A stretch of DNA of 64,000 nt from Dehalococcoidia bacterium (GCA_028285005.1 JANQQP010000044.1:1-64000), one strand, 5' to 3'; positions 33,686 through 42,859 are shown, counted from the stretch's first letter. Numbers and translations: made by a program. Notes: generated by a model not told the origin, from the letters alone.

Positions 33686-36304
33686 CTACGGCGCCGTCCA
33701 GGTGGCATCTTGCAGCGCCGGGTGTCCGGTCTCTTCAGGGGGCAAGTCTGCGACGAAACGCTGTGAGGCGATCTGCTCGAACTCGTCCATGAGGTCAGTG
33801 AAGATCAAACGGTTTACTGCCCAGCCTTCCACTTCAGATGCCGGTATGTTGACCAACCGGCTGTACAGGACCATGGCTGCGGCGGAGTCGAGCACGCCGT
33901 CAGTACGCAGCATGTCGCTTAGGCCAACGTTACCGGCGCCGGAGAGCGCCTCGACCCAAAGCAGCTGGTAGCCGATGTCATGCACTGTTCCGCGATTCCT
34001 CCGCAGGTCGAATAGGAAATCGAATCGGTCTCGTGCCGGCACCACGTCGGGGAACAGGCTCAGCTGCTGCCCGGTCGTCTCCTCTATGGCTCTCCAGCCG
34101 GCCGCTTCGAAGATCTGCGCCTGTGCTTCGAACAGTCCTCGCGTGTTGAGCCTGAATGGCAGGTCAGTCTGTTCGGGATTGCGGAGATCTTGCAGTGCAT
34201 GGCCAAGTTCATGGAGGTAAGTGCCGAGCGCATCGAGTGGTGAGAGGCCCATGTCAATGAACACGTGTACCTGCCCGTTGGCGCGGGTCTTGAAGCCGAT
34301 CTCGCCACCTTCTTCCGTACAGAAATCGAAAGCGTCCTGGTAATCACTGAGGGACAACGTGATCCAGTTAGACATGCAAGTAGCTGTGGACTCGGCAGTG
34401 AATCGATCTGGGTGAAGAAAGTTGAGCACATAGCCTTCCTCGTTCACGTCACGGCCAGTTAGCAGGTAATAGGTAGCTCGACCGGCAGCGATGACCTCGT
34501 CAGTCCAGTCTTTCTCTGGTGATCCCGGACCCTGCACGGGACGTGTCTCGCGCCGCATGCCGTCGAAGATTGGTGCGAGGGCAGCCGCGATTTCCTCGTC
34601 AGACATCGTGAAGACTTCGTCAGCGCCCGGATCTGGCTCGTCATGCCAGGTGAACGTCCGTTCGAAAAAGTTGTCCGCCTCGTCCAGCTCTTCGAACAGA
34701 CCATCAGGGTCAAGCACGATCCTGACTCTGTGTTCACCTGCTGCCAGTGAGTCAGCAGGCAAGGAGATGTTGTCTTTCCAGATGAGGCCGACGTTGCTTG
34801 AGCCTGAGTTGAACTTACGCCTTTCAATGAACTGGCCATCCACGAGAACGTCCGCTGCGAGTTGATCGGTGAGCGGAAGACTGAAGCGGCTAGCATTGGT
34901 GAAAGCGAAGTCAATGCGCGTCGCTGCCGAAGCTTCGAGCCAGCCGTCTTTGCCGGTTTCAGTGAGACTGTTGTCGACGCTGGCCGTGATGCCGGAGTCC
35001 CATCCGAACGGTCTGAACGGCATCAGGTTCGCACGAGTCAGCGGCTGTCGAACGGGCGGCTCGAGTACAAACGGCTCAACTGCGGGCGGCGGGTCGCCTG
35101 TGCCCCACACGAGCTCCACGCTGTATTCGTTGTCTGTCTCGTCAGCCTCCTCGATTCGGTTGAGCGGATCGACGACGAGGCTCAGCGTGTGTGGTCCAGG
35201 GGCGATGTCGACCAGATCTCGCAGATCGTCCAACGAGAACTGTAGGAACTCGTCTGCGCCAAGGTCGACCCACGTGAGACGCCGCGCTAGCTTGCCGTCA
35301 AAGTACAGGTCGACTTCGATGTTGCGGTCTATGTATTGAACCGAGGCGTTGGCGGCGGCGAGAGCGATGTGAGTAGGAACGTCTGCGGAGAGTTTGCCTG
35401 ACAGCGGATCATCTGCATGGCTTGAAGCGAAAATGGGTTCGGCCTTGCCAGGCTGCGGCGCTGGCACGAGGTTGGGGAGGGTATCGGCAGGCTGCGCAGG
35501 TGGTGGATCACCGGTGATGGTGATGGTGCGAGTTTGAACGTTGTCCGACTCGCTCACCTCTACCACTGCGTCCAGCGGATCGACCACTAGCGAGATTTCA
35601 TAGATGCCGGGCTCGATGCGCATCCCCTCCAGCAGGCCCGGGATGTCGTCGACGAACACGAACGAGTTGACGGTCAGTCCTTCGATTACCCACTGAGCAA
35701 GGATATCGTCACCGAGCCTGACCTCTACATTGAACTCTTCGTTGGTAGCGAATGGCCCTGAGTTTCCGACCGACCAGCTAATCCTGATGTCTTCGACTCT
35801 GTACTCGCCCGTGACTCCGGCGCCTGTGATGGTCAGACCGGCGTTCCGTGGTGCGAGATTGGACTGTGCTTCCGGTCTTGGAGTTGGTGTCGGGAACGGA
35901 CCCTGAGGAACGGGCGGTGCGATAGGCGGAGGCATTGTCGGCACCGGAAACCGCTCTAGCACGGGGAATGCGGAAATTGCAGGCGCCAGGGTTCCCGGCC
36001 CGGGAGTTGCAGTTGGTGTCGGCGAAGGTGTTGGTGGCGCGGTTGTGGTGGCTGTTGGCGCCGGCGTCGGTGACGGCGGTGGTGTAGAAGGTGTTGTCGG
36101 TTGAGAGCCGGGTGTGCTGGTTGGCTGCAGTGGAGTTGGCGTAGCTGGACTGATGGTTGGGCTGGCCGGACTGACCGGTGGCGCCAGAATCAGATCCGGA
36201 GTAGGAGTGGGTGAAGACCCTGTGCAAGCGACGACAGAGACCAAAGTCAACGCGAATACCGCTATGAAGAGCCTGCGGCTATCTTTCAGTGTCTTCACAC
36301 TCAA
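33686..36304 (-). CDS. CARDB-type lipoprotein metallopeptidase (HELGH), paralog 2
   Basis: Paralog of the neighbouring gene, 872 residues, lipobox LVSVVAC (Cys27), Pro/Thr stalk, CARDB-like repeats (VDPLDAVVEVSESDN, VDPLNRIEEADETDNE, LDPDGLFEELDEADN) and a zincin domain with HELGH at 698-702. The TTG at 36304 or the GTG at 36298 may be the start; neither has a strong ribosome site. The two proteins are clearly similar throughout, but the final stretch is nearly identical in DNA, which suggests recent gene conversion. The gap between the two genes is 112 bases. The substrate is unknown. Confidence 0.87.
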   Translation of the reverse strand: MSVKTLKDSRRLFIAVFALTLVSVVACTGSSPTPTPDLILAPPVSPASPTISPATPTPLQPTSTPGSQPTTPSTPPPSPTPAPTATTTAPPTPSPTPTATPGPGTLAPAISAFPVLERFPVPTMPPPIAPPVPQGPFPTPTPRPEAQSNLAPRNAGLTITGAGVTGEYRVEDIRISWSVGNSGPFATNEEFNVEVRLGDDILAQWVIEGLTVNSFVFVDDIPGLLEGMRIEPGIYEISLVVDPLDAVVEVSESDNVQTRTITITGDPPPAQPADTLPNLVPAPQPGKAEPIFASSHADDPLSGKLSADVPTHIALAAANASVQYIDRNIEVDLYFDGKLARRLTWVDLGADEFLQFSLDDLRDLVDIAPGPHTLSLVVDPLNRIEEADETDNEYSVELVWGTGDPPPAVEPFVLEPPVRQPLTRANLMPFRPFGWDSGITASVDNSLTETGKDGWLEASAATRIDFAFTNASRFSLPLTDQLAADVLVDGQFIERRKFNSGSSNVGLIWKDNISLPADSLAAGEHRVRIVLDPDGLFEELDEADNFFERTFTWHDEPDPGADEVFTMSDEEIAAALAPIFDGMRRETRPVQGPGSPEKDWTDEVIAAGRATYYLLTGRDVNEEGYVLNFLHPDRFTAESTATCMSNWITLSLSDYQDAFDFCTEEGGEIGFKTRANGQVHVFIDMGLSPLDALGTYLHELGHALQDLRNPEQTDLPFRLNTRGLFEAQAQIFEAAGWRAIEETTGQQLSLFPDVVPARDRFDFLFDLRRNRGTVHDIGYQLLWVEALSGAGNVGLSDMLRTDGVLDSAAAMVLYSRLVNIPASEVEGWAVNRLIFTDLMDEFEQIASQRFVADLPPEETGHPALQDATWTAP

Positions 36305-36636
36305 GAGGCACTCGATTCAGTATTCCTAAAAGCCGGGCCATTCCATGTATTCGAAGCGAGTTCGAGTTGACCGGGAGGGAACTTACAGCGAGCCTGTTTC
36401 CTTCGTGCAATCGACAGGCCGGTTGATACTACCAATCGTCAGAGCATCTCAGGCGGTTCTGGTGGCTCATCTTGCAACTGCCGCGTTGGTGTGAGCCGTT
36501 CATGCGGCACCGCGAAGGGCCAAGAAGTGTTACAAAGAGCCCCAACTATGTGAAATGTGGCGCCCGCGCCGAGCCCGGAGATGCCGGATACCGACACTGA
36601 TCAGTGGATCCAGTTCAGAGCCAAGAGGAGACCGAG
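36305..36636. other. Divergent intergenic region
   Basis: 332 bases between the metallopeptidase and the divergent aldolase gene, presumably carrying both promoters. One inverted repeat is visible (GGCTCA 36464-36469, TGAGCC 36492-36497). AGAGGAG at 36624-36630 is the ribosome site of the aldolase gene. Nothing else is recognised. Confidence 0.4.
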
Positions 36637-37470
36637 ATGAACCCGACAGATCTAAAGAAAACCCTCGAAAACGGCCAGCCCGTGTTCGGAATGATGATTT
36701 CGATGATGGAAAACATGCGCTGGGTCACCGTGCTCGGCGCCACCACTCTCGACTACGTGGTGGTCGACACTGAACACGGCTCTCGTGACCGGCGTGAGAT
36801 CGCCAATCACGTGATTATGGGCCAGGCGGCGGGCAAAACCGTGATCGTGCGTGTCCCAGAGCCAAACCCTGTCTGGGTCGCCGAGGCGGTAGACGCGGGT
36901 GCACATGGCGTGCTCGTTCCGTACTGCGAGGACATTGACGAGGTCAGGGCCTGCGCCTGGAAGCTCCGCGTTCACCCGCTCAAGGGCGAGGGCTTCAAGA
37001 ACGTGATGGAGACGGGCGAGTACCCGAGTAAGAAATCGCAGGAGTATCTGGAGAAGCGGAACGGCGGACGGCTGTTCATCATGGGTGTCGAGTCCAAGCC
37101 AGCTTTGGACAACCTCGAAGCAATGATCGACAGTTCGCCAATCGATGGTGTGTTCGTCGGCCCGAATGACCTGACCACCTCGCTCGGCATCCCGGATGAG
37201 GTCGAGAACCCGGTTTACATCGATGCGTTGAAGCGGATCATCCAGGTGAGCGAGTCGAGGGGTAAGCCGGTGATGATCCACCAGCAGACCGTCGCGACCA
37301 GTAAAACGGCCATTGACCTTGGCGCTCGCTGGGTGCTGCACAGCACGGACGCTGGTTTCATCAGGAACGGTGTGAACTCAGACTTCGCAGAGTTGCGCGA
37401 GGCGGCCAGCCAGAAGTGGGATCTGGCTTCGGTCAACGGCGCAGACGGCGATATGGGCGCAGTCCACTAG
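36637..37470 (+). CDS. HpcH/HpaI aldolase family protein
   Basis: Class II pyruvate aldolase family of 277 residues, related to HpcH (4-hydroxy-2-oxoheptanedioate aldolase) and GarL. Key residues seen are His47 in DTEHGS, Arg72 in VIVRVPEPNP, and the metal ligands Glu152 (MGVESKPALDN) and Asp178 (VGPNDLTTSLG). Such enzymes split or form 2-keto-3-deoxy acids and need a divalent metal. The ATG at 36637 follows AGAGGAG. A longer start at 36604 is not preferred. It is monocistronic; the pathway is not evident here, though sugar-acid genes lie at the window's end. Confidence 0.9.
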   Translation: MNPTDLKKTLENGQPVFGMMISMMENMRWVTVLGATTLDYVVVDTEHGSRDRREIANHVIMGQAAGKTVIVRVPEPNPVWVAEAVDAGAHGVLVPYCEDIDEVRACAWKLRVHPLKGEGFKNVMETGEYPSKKSQEYLEKRNGGRLFIMGVESKPALDNLEAMIDSSPIDGVFVGPNDLTTSLGIPDEVENPVYIDALKRIIQVSESRGKPVMIHQQTVATSKTAIDLGARWVLHSTDAGFIRNGVNSDFAELREAASQKWDLASVNGADGDMGAVH

Positions 37471-37569
37471 GGTTCACGGTCGCTCTCATCAGGGATAGAC
37501 GACAATCTGAGTCGCTCATGCGACCTTCGGTCTACCGCGCAGTTCACTAGTCACTCATCGAGAAGAGAA

Positions 37570-37953
37570 ATGCAGCGAGAAGAGTTTCTGAGGACGGTTA
37601 CAGAGATGGCCGACCAGGTCTGGGATTTCCATGAGCGCTGGAGGTTCTGGCCGTTCGATGGCCCGGACAGACCGCCTTCAGAGGCGATTGCGGAGCGCCA
37701 GGCGATTCTCGATGAGGAGATCGATGAGCTCGGTGAAGCTGTGCAGGCCGATGACAGCGAGGAGATTGCCGCTGAGGCAGCGGATGTGCTGTTCGTCGCG
37801 ATGGGCCATGTGCTGAGCCTTCGAGAACCAGGTCTTGCGGGTGTCCGCGCGGTGACTATCAAGAATGCTGGCAAGACGGAGAAGACACACCGGATCAGGC
37901 CTGACACTGGCAAGCTGCTGCCGATCTCAGGTAAGCCCCACAAGTGGGAATAG
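37570..37953 (+). CDS. MazG-like nucleotide pyrophosphohydrolase
   Basis: All-alpha NTP pyrophosphatase of 127 residues. The metal-binding pattern is present: Glu49, Glu50 and Glu53 in LDEEIDEL, and Glu69 with Asp72 in AEAADVLF. The C-terminal KNAGKTEKTHRI gives the usual basic segment. These enzymes hydrolyse noncanonical or excess nucleoside triphosphates. The start follows GAAGAG. It is a single-domain form of the family. Confidence 0.85.
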   Translation: MQREEFLRTVTEMADQVWDFHERWRFWPFDGPDRPPSEAIAERQAILDEEIDELGEAVQADDSEEIAAEAADVLFVAMGHVLSLREPGLAGVRAVTIKNAGKTEKTHRIRPDTGKLLPISGKPHKWE

Positions 37954-38042
37954 TGGCGGCACGGACTCGTTGACTTAAGAGTCGACTGATGGGAACCACG
38001 CACGATTGCGGAGAGTCTGCCACGTATCCCACTTGTAACGAT

Positions 38043-38093
38043 TATCTAATATCTACTAATATCGACGAGTAGATAGAAGTATCTACCAGTATC
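38043..38093 (+). promoter_or_regulatory. Iterated TATCTA sites upstream of the regulator pair
   Basis: An AT-rich 51-base stretch contains TATCTAATATC (38043-38053), TATCTACTAATATC (38050-38063) and TATCTACCAGTATC (38080-38093). TAGATA (38070-38075) is in the opposite orientation. The last two copies are 30 bases apart, about three helical turns. Sites this regular just before an excisionase-type HTH gene suggest an autoregulatory operator. The role is inference. Confidence 0.55.
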
Positions 38094-38102
38094 CGTCACC
38101 CC

Positions 38103-38633
38103 ATGCCGACCTACCTGAACATACGGGAGGCTGCCGATTATCTCGGCATCAGCCCGCACACGCTCTACAAGCTCGTAGAGCGGAGTGAGGTGCCTGCCGC
38201 GAAGGTTGGCGGTTCGTGGCGGTTGAACCCCGCCGCGCTCGATGAATTTCTCAGTGGTGGGCGCTCGTCCCCTGCGAAGTCGCCAGAGTTGCTGATTGTC
38301 GAGCGTGACGGGGCGGTACGCAGAGAGTTGGCCTCTATCGCACTCTCAAGAGGTGCTCGCGCTCAGCTTGCCGACGGCGCTGACGATGCCGAGCTATTGC
38401 TTTCGGCCGATCGTCTGCCTGACCTGATTCTGTACGGCGTACCAGACGACATTGATGAAGCCTTCGATTTCGTAAGGCGTGTCCGCGCTGTATCTCGTGA
38501 CTGTCGCATCGCCGTGATGGTTTCGCCAGGGCGGGCGGGTGAGTTGAAAGACCTGCTATTGCACGGCTGGCTGATCGTATTGCCAAAGCCGTTCGAACGA
38601 CCAGACATGGTGAACTTAATCGCCAGTCTCTAA
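38103..38633 (+). CDS. Excisionase-type HTH fused to degenerate receiver domain
   Basis: A 176-residue regulator-like protein. Residues 1-50 are a BldC/AlpA-type winged HTH (YLNIREAADYLGISPHTLYKLV, then VGGSWRLNPAALDEF). Residues 60-176 have the receiver (CheY) fold pattern, with the final LPKPF lysine motif kept. The acidic pocket is replaced by IVERD, and the usual phospho-Asp position reads DLILYGVP without Asp. Phosphorylation is therefore unlikely. No ribosome site precedes the ATG at 38103, which lies 9 bases after the iterated TATCTA sites. The next gene supplies an OmpR-type DNA-binding domain without a receiver. Confidence 0.83.
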   Translation: MPTYLNIREAADYLGISPHTLYKLVERSEVPAAKVGGSWRLNPAALDEFLSGGRSSPAKSPELLIVERDGAVRRELASIALSRGARAQLADGADDAELLLSADRLPDLILYGVPDDIDEAFDFVRRVRAVSRDCRIAVMVSPGRAGELKDLLLHGWLIVLPKPFERPDMVNLIASL

Positions 38634-38642
38634 GGAGTTGAT

Positions 38643-39149
38643 ATGGAAGGCGCAGATAACGCTCCGTCCAGGCTGCAACTAATCCGCAGCAACCATTCAG
38701 ACCCGATGCCGGCACAGGGCCGGAACTGCGAGGCTTTGCTCACTGTTCTAAACGGTAGAGTGCAGGTGCTTATCGACCACGTCCGCCAGCTCGAGGACCG
38801 TGTGGAGCAGATAGAGACGACCGCTGTGAATAGCAGCACATACGGCGAGGACGAGATGATCAAGGCGGGCGCGGTGAGTATTGACCACGCGGCCCGGCGA
38901 GTATTTGTAAAGGGGCGTGAGGTGCCGCTTTCGCCGACTGAGTATCGGTTGATTCACCAGCTTGCTGTGAATTCAGGGAGAGTGGTGCTACACCGAGACC
39001 TGCTCAGACGGGCTTCGGTGCATGGTGAGGTGAATCCCGGCAATCTGAAGGTCTACATTGGACGACTCCGCGCGAAGTTGAATAGCGCGAGCGAGGCGAA
39101 CTGCGACTTGAAGGCAGTGCGGGGTGTCGGCTACAGGCTGACGGCGTAG
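38643..39149 (+). CDS. OmpR/PhoB-type winged-helix protein lacking receiver domain
   Basis: A 168-residue protein whose C-terminal half (about 80-168) is a Trans_reg_C winged helix: REVPLSPTEYRLIHQLAVNSGRV, HRDLLRRA, NLKVYIGRLRAKL, VRGVGYRLTA. The N-terminal part has no receiver but contains a short likely coiled coil (VLIDHVRQLEDRVEQIE) for dimerisation. The ATG follows AAGGAG by 6 bases and lies 9 bases after the stop of the HTH-receiver gene, so the pair is co-expressed. Together they look like a response regulator split over two genes, with an extra DNA-binding domain. The targets are unknown. Confidence 0.87.
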   Translation: MEGADNAPSRLQLIRSNHSDPMPAQGRNCEALLTVLNGRVQVLIDHVRQLEDRVEQIETTAVNSSTYGEDEMIKAGAVSIDHAARRVFVKGREVPLSPTEYRLIHQLAVNSGRVVLHRDLLRRASVHGEVNPGNLKVYIGRLRAKLNSASEANCDLKAVRGVGYRLTA

Positions 39150-39163
39150 CGGGCGTAGAGGCT

Positions 39164-39194
39164 GTCATCCCGACCGTCGCGGAGCGATCTGACC
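39164..39194. repeat. GTCATCCCGACC-type repeat, copy 2
   Basis: The second copy of the 31-base element at 28362-28392, two mismatches, again just before a palindromic repeat copy and in the same orientation. Confidence 0.8.
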
Positions 39195-39207
39195 TTGGTG
39201 AACGGTT

Positions 39208-39238
39208 AGCGAGAGATTCTGAATCAAGTTCAGAATGA
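39208..39238. repeat. Palindromic intergenic repeat, copy D
   Basis: ATTCTGAA (39216-39223) and TTCAGAAT (39229-39236) around TCAAG, with the AGCGAGAG flank. A further hairpin, CCATCCT (39270-39276) with AGGGTGG (39288-39294), lies downstream. All are in the gap between convergent genes. Confidence 0.88.
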
Positions 39239-39313
39239 CGGGCAGCGGCGTTAGTTACAGCAGGTGCTGCCATCCTAAGCTTGTCGAAGGGTGGCTAACG
39301 ACCGACTCGTTGC

Positions 39314-40039
39314 CTAGCCCAGCTTGAAGGACTTGAAGCCTTCTGCGAAGTCTGCGCCGATCTTTGCACCGACTTCTTGCCGTCTCTGGCGCATCCACTT
39401 GCCGGCCTCTTCGGGTTCGCTGATCTGACTGGTGTGAGCGTGCAGTGCCTTCACACTGGTCTCGACATCGACCTCTTCCAGTGGGTTATAGCGCGTCACG
39501 TCCTCGCCGAACATCATCACCCACACTTCGCGTACTTTGTGCGGCTCGAAGCCCTCTTCTAGCAGTTCGGGGAACGTCAGGTGGTCCCTGGCCGCCGGGT
39601 AGACGGCCGAGAGAGCGGCCTCTCCGGCGGCGAAGTGGTCGGGATGGCCGATGTATCCGCTTCCGAGCAGATCTCGCTTCGGGTTGGTCGTGATCAGCAC
39701 ATCGGGCTTCCAGCGCCTGATCTCACGTGAGATGTCCTTGCGCAGTTCGAGCGTCGGCTCCAGGTAGCCGTCCGGATATCCAAGGAACTCAACCTTCTTC
39801 AGGCCCAGGATCTCGCCCGCTGCGATCTGCTCTTTCTTCCTGATCTCAATCAGCTGCTCACTGCTGATGTTGCGGTCATCGGTGCCTTTCGATCCATCGG
39901 TGCAGAGCACATAGACCACTTCCCATCCCAGGCGGCACCACTTCGCAACGGTTGCTGAGCAGCCGAACTCAGCATCGTCCGGGTGCGCAACCACAACCAT
40001 CGCCCGGCTGTATCCGGGATCTTCGTTCTGCTCTGTCAT
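39314..40039 (-). CDS. PIG-L/LmbE family deacetylase
   Basis: Zinc-dependent N-acetyl-sugar deacetylase family (PIG-L, LmbE, MshB, BshB), 241 residues. The first metal motif AHPDDAE (18-24) and the second GHPDH (near 129-133) are intact. Members remove acetyl groups from GlcNAc-linked substrates, including precursors of mycothiol or bacillithiol and GlcNAc-PI. No partner genes for thiol synthesis are nearby, so the substrate is unknown. It is monocistronic on the minus strand. Confidence 0.92.
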   Translation of the reverse strand: MTEQNEDPGYSRAMVVVAHPDDAEFGCSATVAKWCRLGWEVVYVLCTDGSKGTDDRNISSEQLIEIRKKEQIAAGEILGLKKVEFLGYPDGYLEPTLELRKDISREIRRWKPDVLITTNPKRDLLGSGYIGHPDHFAAGEAALSAVYPAARDHLTFPELLEEGFEPHKVREVWVMMFGEDVTRYNPLEEVDVETSVKALHAHTSQISEPEEAGKWMRQRRQEVGAKIGADFAEGFKSFKLG

Positions 40040-40204
40040 GGTCTAAGGTGCCTCCAAAGTCAGACTGATTTCGGGCCGCGCTCGTCCGTAGGACACATGA
40101 GGTCGGCTGCGAGATTCACGAGCACCGGGCATACCGCGTCACCTGCCGATGCTCGCAATTAGCAAAGGTTGATTCTAGCAACGAGAAGAATCACTCCGCG
40201 GGAC

Positions 40205-41011
40205 TCAGCGGGCGTCGGCTGCGACGAACTGCTGGACGAGTCTCTTAGCGGTATCGGACGAGTAGAACGATGCCGCGTGACCCGTATCGGGCAGGCTCTC
40301 AAACTGACATCCGGGGATCAGTTCAGCCGTTTGACGTGCATACTCGAGTAAGCTGTCTTGTTCTCCGCAGTAGATCAATGTAGGAGCCTTTAGCTGGGGC
40401 AATCGGTCGTCTGCGCCCCGCCAGTCCAGCACCGCTTCGGTAGACAGCGCCAGAGCCTCAGGCGTGTTGTTGTGGAAGTTAGACCGGTGCGCTCCGACCG
40501 CCCTTTCGACGAGCCGCCACTTGCTGGACCGCAGGACTGAGATGCGCCGCTCAAGGTTTCGACGGTCGATCGAGGGTCTGAGACCGTGCATCCCTCCGAC
40601 TATCAGCCGTTCGATCCGGTCTGGATGACTCAGCGCGAGCTCAAAGCCCACTCGTCCGCCCATCGAAAAGCCGAAGAAGATGAAGCTCTCGGCGCTGATG
40701 TCGTCAGCGATCTTGATCACCGTGTCCGCACGTCCTTCGACGCTGTAGGCGGCTCTGCTGTCGGGACGGTCTGACTGGCCGTGGCCGAGCGCATCGATGG
40801 CGTACACGGCCCGATTGCCAAATACGCTGCACCAACCTGCCTCTTGCCAATCAAGAGCGCACTGTGCGAGTCCGTGGTGCAGGATCACTGGCGGCAACGC
40901 TCCTTTGCCTGTCTCTGCCTCGCCGCAGTCAAGTTGGCGGTAGAAGACTCTGTTCCCATCGTGTTCGACCCAGGGCAAGGAATCCGTTCCTTTTCGCAGA
41001 CTCGCCCGCAT
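40205..41011 (-). CDS. Alpha/beta hydrolase
   Basis: Cytoplasmic alpha/beta hydrolase of 268 residues. The oxyanion HHGLAQ (45-50), nucleophile Ser116 in GFSMGG, acid Asp219 in CGEQDS and His245 in DTGHAA form a complete triad. AIDALGHGQSDRP (71-83) is typical of the family including esterases, haloperoxidases and C-C bond hydrolases. It is divergent from purE. The substrate is unknown. Confidence 0.9.
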   Translation of the reverse strand: MRASLRKGTDSLPWVEHDGNRVFYRQLDCGEAETGKGALPPVILHHGLAQCALDWQEAGWCSVFGNRAVYAIDALGHGQSDRPDSRAAYSVEGRADTVIKIADDISAESFIFFGFSMGGRVGFELALSHPDRIERLIVGGMHGLRPSIDRRNLERRISVLRSSKWRLVERAVGAHRSNFHNNTPEALALSTEAVLDWRGADDRLPQLKAPTLIYCGEQDSLLEYARQTAELIPGCQFESLPDTGHAASFYSSDTAKRLVQQFVAADAR

Positions 41012-41155
41012 CTAGCGTGCCTTAAGCAGGCGCAGCGCGATGCGGGGTGAGTGATTACACTTCACACCTGATACTACCGATTCGGACGCGGTGACCCCGG
41101 CCCTAGCGACTAGAACTGCTGGTGCTGCAACAGGCAGCCTGCACAGGAGCACGAC

Positions 41156-41647
41156 ATGGCGGATCCTATCGTCGCTGTCATCATGGGCAGCCGAACAGAC
41201 CTGGAGACGATGCAGGGCGCTGTCGACGTGCTTGAGGAGCTGGAAATTCCGCACGAGGTCCGCATCGTCTCGGCACATCGAACGCCTGACTACATGTTCG
41301 AGTTCGCAGAAAACGCCGCTGAACGGGGCATTGAGGTGATCATCGCCAGCGCTGGCGGCGCTGCGCACCTTCCCGGAATGGTCGCGGCAAAAACTCACCT
41401 CCCGGTCATCGGAGTGCCCGGCAACACCACGTCGCTGAATGGCATGGACTCGCTGCTTTCGATTGTCCAGATGCCGAGGGGAGTTCCGGTCGCAACAGTG
41501 GCGATCGGTTCACACGGCGCTACGAACGCCGGGTTGTTGGCTGCCCAGATCACCGGATTGAAGCGACCAAGCATACAGGAACGGTTTATCGCCCGGCGCG
41601 AGAAGCTCTCAGCCGAAGTGCGGGCCAACAGCGACGTGAAGGTCTGA
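41156..41647 (+). CDS. purE: N5-carboxyaminoimidazole ribonucleotide mutase PurE
   Basis: PurE class I, 163 residues, converts N5-CAIR to CAIR in purine synthesis. The N-terminal [13 protein letters not shown], the catalytic region VSAHRTP with His41, and [15 protein letters not shown] are all present. The start codon follows AGGAGCACGAC. The purE stop lies one base before the purK start, so they are translated together. Class I PurE normally works with PurK, which fits. Confidence 0.96.
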   Translation: MADPIVAVIMGSRTDLETMQGAVDVLEELEIPHEVRIVSAHRTPDYMFEFAENAAERGIEVIIASAGGAAHLPGMVAAKTHLPVIGVPGNTTSLNGMDSLLSIVQMPRGVPVATVAIGSHGATNAGLLAAQITGLKRPSIQERFIARREKLSAEVRANSDVKV

Positions 41648-41648
41648 C

Positions 41649-42815
41649 TTGACTGGAGAACCGTTCCAGAGCGGCCCGCTTGGGCCCGGATCTACGATCG
41701 GGATCATCGGAGGCGGTCAGCTTGGCCGCATGACCGCTATAGCGGCGCGGCAGATGGGTTATCGCATCGCCGTGCTTGACCCGGATGCTGCATCTCCGTG
41801 TGCGCAGGTGGCGGACCAGGTTGTGCAGGCTTCGTACGACGACCGCGATGCCGCTCGTGAGCTGGCTCGAATCTCGGATGTGCTGACATACGAGTTTGAG
41901 AACGTCGATCCAGACGCCGCTGAGGCCGCAGGTGAGATCACCCGGCTGTGGCCGTCCGGCAGTGTTTTGCGAACGGCGCAGAACAGGGTGCTCGAGAAGG
42001 GAGCGCTCAATCGACACGGCCTGCCCACAGCCGACTACCGTTCGATCGAGACGCTGGATGAGTACCTGGCCGCTCTGAAAGACCTGGGCGGACCGTGGGT
42101 GCTGAAAACAGCGACTTCAGGCTATGACGGAAAAGGGCAGATCGTCATTCAGGAGGCGGACGACGGTGATGCGTTCCGTGAACTGGAAGGTCGCAGCCCG
42201 GCGTTGATTCTTGAGCGTTTCGTGCCATTCAAGCTCGAGATGTCCGTGATCTGCGCTCGTAATGCAGCAGGTCAGATGGTCACGTTCCCGCCCTCTGAGA
42301 ACGCCCACGAGAACAGCATTCTCGACACTTCTATTGTTCCCGCACGCATCGAGCCGCATGTTGCCGAGCGGGCAGCCGACGTCGCCAGGTCAGTAGCCGA
42401 AGCGCTCGACGTTCGCGGTCTCATCTCGGTCGAGATGTTCCTCACGCAGGACGATGAGGTGCTGATCAACGAGTTGGCGCCGAGGCCGCACAACTCAGGT
42501 CACTACACGATCGAGGGCTGCCTCACTTCGCAGTTCGAGCAGCTGGTGAGGATTCTGTGCGGCCTGCCGATGGGCTCGGTGGAATTGCCGCAGCCGACAG
42601 TCATGGTGAACCTGCTTGGCGACGTGTGGGAAGACGCTGACGGCCGCCCCGATTGGGGAGACGCTCTGTCTGTGCCCGGAACGAGTCTGCATCTGTACGG
42701 AAAGGCCGAGGCTCGGGTCGGGCGGAAGATGGGTCACATCACCGCGGTGGCCGATTCGGTCGAGAAGGCGCTGCACAGGGCCGAGCTGGCGAGAAAGAAA
42801 GCCCGGCGAGCCTAG
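41649..42815 (+). CDS. purK: N5-carboxyaminoimidazole ribonucleotide synthase PurK
   Basis: ATP-grasp enzyme of 388 residues making N5-CAIR from AIR, bicarbonate and ATP. GIIGGGQLGRM (18-28) marks the N-terminal pre-ATP-grasp fold. KTATSGYDGKGQ, ILERFVPFKLEMSVI, INELAPRPHNSGH and the C-terminal VMVNLLG segment follow. Translation starts at TTG 41649, right after purE. Length and motifs are standard. Confidence 0.96.
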   Translation: MTGEPFQSGPLGPGSTIGIIGGGQLGRMTAIAARQMGYRIAVLDPDAASPCAQVADQVVQASYDDRDAARELARISDVLTYEFENVDPDAAEAAGEITRLWPSGSVLRTAQNRVLEKGALNRHGLPTADYRSIETLDEYLAALKDLGGPWVLKTATSGYDGKGQIVIQEADDGDAFRELEGRSPALILERFVPFKLEMSVICARNAAGQMVTFPPSENAHENSILDTSIVPARIEPHVAERAADVARSVAEALDVRGLISVEMFLTQDDEVLINELAPRPHNSGHYTIEGCLTSQFEQLVRILCGLPMGSVELPQPTVMVNLLGDVWEDADGRPDWGDALSVPGTSLHLYGKAEARVGRKMGHITAVADSVEKALHRAELARKKARRA

Positions 42816-42859
42816 ATAGCGCCCGGGTTTGCTGTGCCGCAGTAAGATCGTCTCTGTAC

